Program-made: the position numbers and the translations under genes
Part shown: one piece after another, positions 5,864 to 6,132 of the stretch
Layout: each line of letters opens with the position of its first letter
Position numbering within the stretch: position 1 is the stretch's first letter
From: CAYJAD01 sp964372165
GTDB lineage: Bacteria; Desulfobacterota; Desulfovibrionia; Desulfovibrionales; Desulfovibrionaceae
Direction of reading: 5' to 3'
DNA: 6,132 bases
Assembly (NCBI GenBank): GCA_964372165.1
Contig: CAYJPT010000137.1
Coordinates: forward strand, 1-6,132
Notes under the pieces: model-generated
The model's input: the letters and a program-made list of their open reading frames with translations, nothing else
What the model was told of the DNA's origin: nothing
Database searches by the model: none

Positions 5864-5884
5864 CAAAGTATTTGCTTAAAATTC

Positions 5885-5914
5885 ATAATATTTTGTGCAA
5901 TTTATATTTGTCAC
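5885..5914 (-). promoter_or_regulatory. Possible second upstream promoter (P2)
   Basis: On the minus strand GTGACA (5914-5909) and TATTAT (5890-5885) match five of six positions each, with an 18-nt spacer. It lies 50 bp upstream of P1 and just downstream of the inverted repeat at 5927-5947. In DNA of only about 24% GC, chance matches are frequent, so this call is weaker than P1. Confidence 0.3.
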
Positions 5915-5926
5915 AAATCATTCACG

Positions 5927-5947
5927 TTGCAATATTTTATATTGCAA
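5927..5947. promoter_or_regulatory. Perfect 9-3-9 inverted repeat upstream of ricT
   Basis: TTGCAATAT and its exact complement ATATTGCAA flank a TTT centre. The repeat lies just upstream of P2 and about 65 bp upstream of P1. It could be an operator for a dimeric regulator. It does not match a binding motif I know. A second, shorter palindrome, ACTATGCATAGT, lies at 5986-5997. The remainder of 5763-6020 is AT-rich and holds no credible gene. Confidence 0.4.
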
Positions 5948-6024
5948 ACAATAGCGTTTAAAATAAAATATTTATCAACACAATTACTATGCATAGTGCA
6001 GTGATACAAATTTTCATGTTGAGA

Positions 6025-6050
6025 CCTCTGCATAATTCATTATGCAGAGG
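6025..6050. repeat. 11-bp perfect hairpin
   Basis: CCTCTGCATAA (6025-6035) and its exact complement TTATGCAGAGG (6040-6050) enclose the loop TTCA. It is the strongest of the three hairpins at the right edge and lies four bases inside the putative insertion-sequence terminus. Confidence 0.8.
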
Positions 6051-6055
6051 GCAGA

Positions 6056-6074
6056 GTGCTGACAAAGTCAGCAC
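6056..6074. repeat. 8-bp perfect hairpin
   Basis: GTGCTGAC (6056-6063) pairs with GTCAGCAC (6067-6074) around an AAA loop. It follows the 11-bp hairpin after five bases. Confidence 0.75.
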
Positions 6075-6094
6075 GAGCCGATAAATCAAGAGTA

Positions 6095-6113
6095 GGCGCA
6101 ATTCACTTGCGCC
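6095..6113. repeat. 7-bp perfect hairpin
   Basis: GGCGCAA (6095-6101) pairs with TTGCGCC (6107-6113) around TTCAC. It is the third hairpin in the series and is separated from the second by a 20-nt single-stranded stretch. Confidence 0.7.
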
Positions 6114-6132
6114 GTTAAGCGAATGATTTTCG

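Larger units (their letters stand above)
6021..6132. mobile_element. Possible insertion-sequence end with tandem hairpins (cut by window)
   Basis: At about 6021 base composition jumps from about 24% GC (5763-6020) to about 47%. The segment opens GAGACCTCTGCATAATTC, which from memory resembles terminal inverted repeats of IS5-type elements (GAGACCTTTGCA-like). Three perfect hairpins follow: 11 bp with loop TTCA (6025-6050), 8 bp with loop AAA (6056-6074), and 7 bp with loop TTCAC (6095-6113). A fourth may start at 6119, where CGAA (6120-6123) meets TTCG (6129-6132) at the edge. No transposase frame is in view, no target duplication can be tested, and no T tract marks it as a terminator in either direction. 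The alternative is a structured intergenic repeat or small RNA. Confidence 0.35.

Noticed and set aside
5890..5914. Rex- or CRP/FNR-like site (TTGTGA ... CACAA on the minus strand)
   Set aside because: The half-sites are imperfect and too far apart for these regulators.
5972..5980. DnaA box / origin
   Set aside because: TTATCAACA is a single mismatched 9-mer with no cluster of further boxes or origin genes.
5789..6004. 71-codon + strand frame upstream of ricT
   Set aside because: AT-rich sequence produces a low-complexity Ile/Leu/Cys/Lys peptide, no ribosome site is present, and the promoters of ricT lie opposite.
6114..6120. Integron attC core site GTTAAGC
   Set aside because: The 7-mer fits GTTRRRY, but no matching RYYYAAC end or cassette gene is present; short degenerate matches are common by chance.

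Overview
The window looks like a chromosomal segment of a low-GC bacterium, most probably a member of the Desulfovibrionales (Lawsonia-like or another AT-rich gut relative). This rests on recalled resemblance of the RicT, UppP, MetG and elongator tRNA-Met sequences to Desulfovibrionaceae homologues, and on the ricT-metG gene order. No 16S or other taxonomic marker is present, so the assignment is an inference.

Layout. Positions 1-338 hold no convincing gene but contain imperfect short repeats (1-175) and a perfect 26-bp palindrome (273-298). Positions 339-1219 are a graveyard of mobile-element genes on the + strand: the first ~45 residues of an MmeI-like/class I SAM-dependent DNA methyltransferase preceded by a signal-peptide-like leader; then, after a large internal deletion and a frame change, the late region of the same methyltransferase; this is fused in frame to a piece resembling a plasmid RepB-type primase. 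A further short open stretch (1222-1320) may be another scrap. The debris ends just beyond the 3' end of an elongator tRNA-Met gene (1415-1491, - strand) that has its own intrinsic terminator (1356-1399). The arrangement suits an integrative element that entered at the tRNA and decayed.

Positions 1580-5762 are ordinary core genome. uppP (undecaprenyl-diphosphate phosphatase, - strand) is divergent from a 60-codon conserved-looking small gene (+ strand, 2487-2669). That gene converges on metG so tightly that the two stop codons overlap. metG (methionyl-tRNA synthetase, - strand) lies 13 nt downstream of ricT (PSP1-domain protein), forming a ricT-metG operon. A good sigma70-type promoter lies at 5835-5863 and a possible second one at 5885-5914. 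MetG's substrate, tRNA-Met, is encoded 1.2 kb away on the same strand.

Positions 5763-6020 form a very AT-rich intergenic region (about 24% GC by my count) with two perfect inverted repeats. At about 6021 the composition jumps to about 47% GC, and three tight hairpins follow one another up to the window edge. The first bases after the jump resemble the terminus of an IS5-type insertion sequence, so the window probably ends inside the end of a mobile element or a structured repeat. I see no complete new system; the noteworthy material is the chimeric mobile-gene debris at the left and the hairpin cluster at the right.
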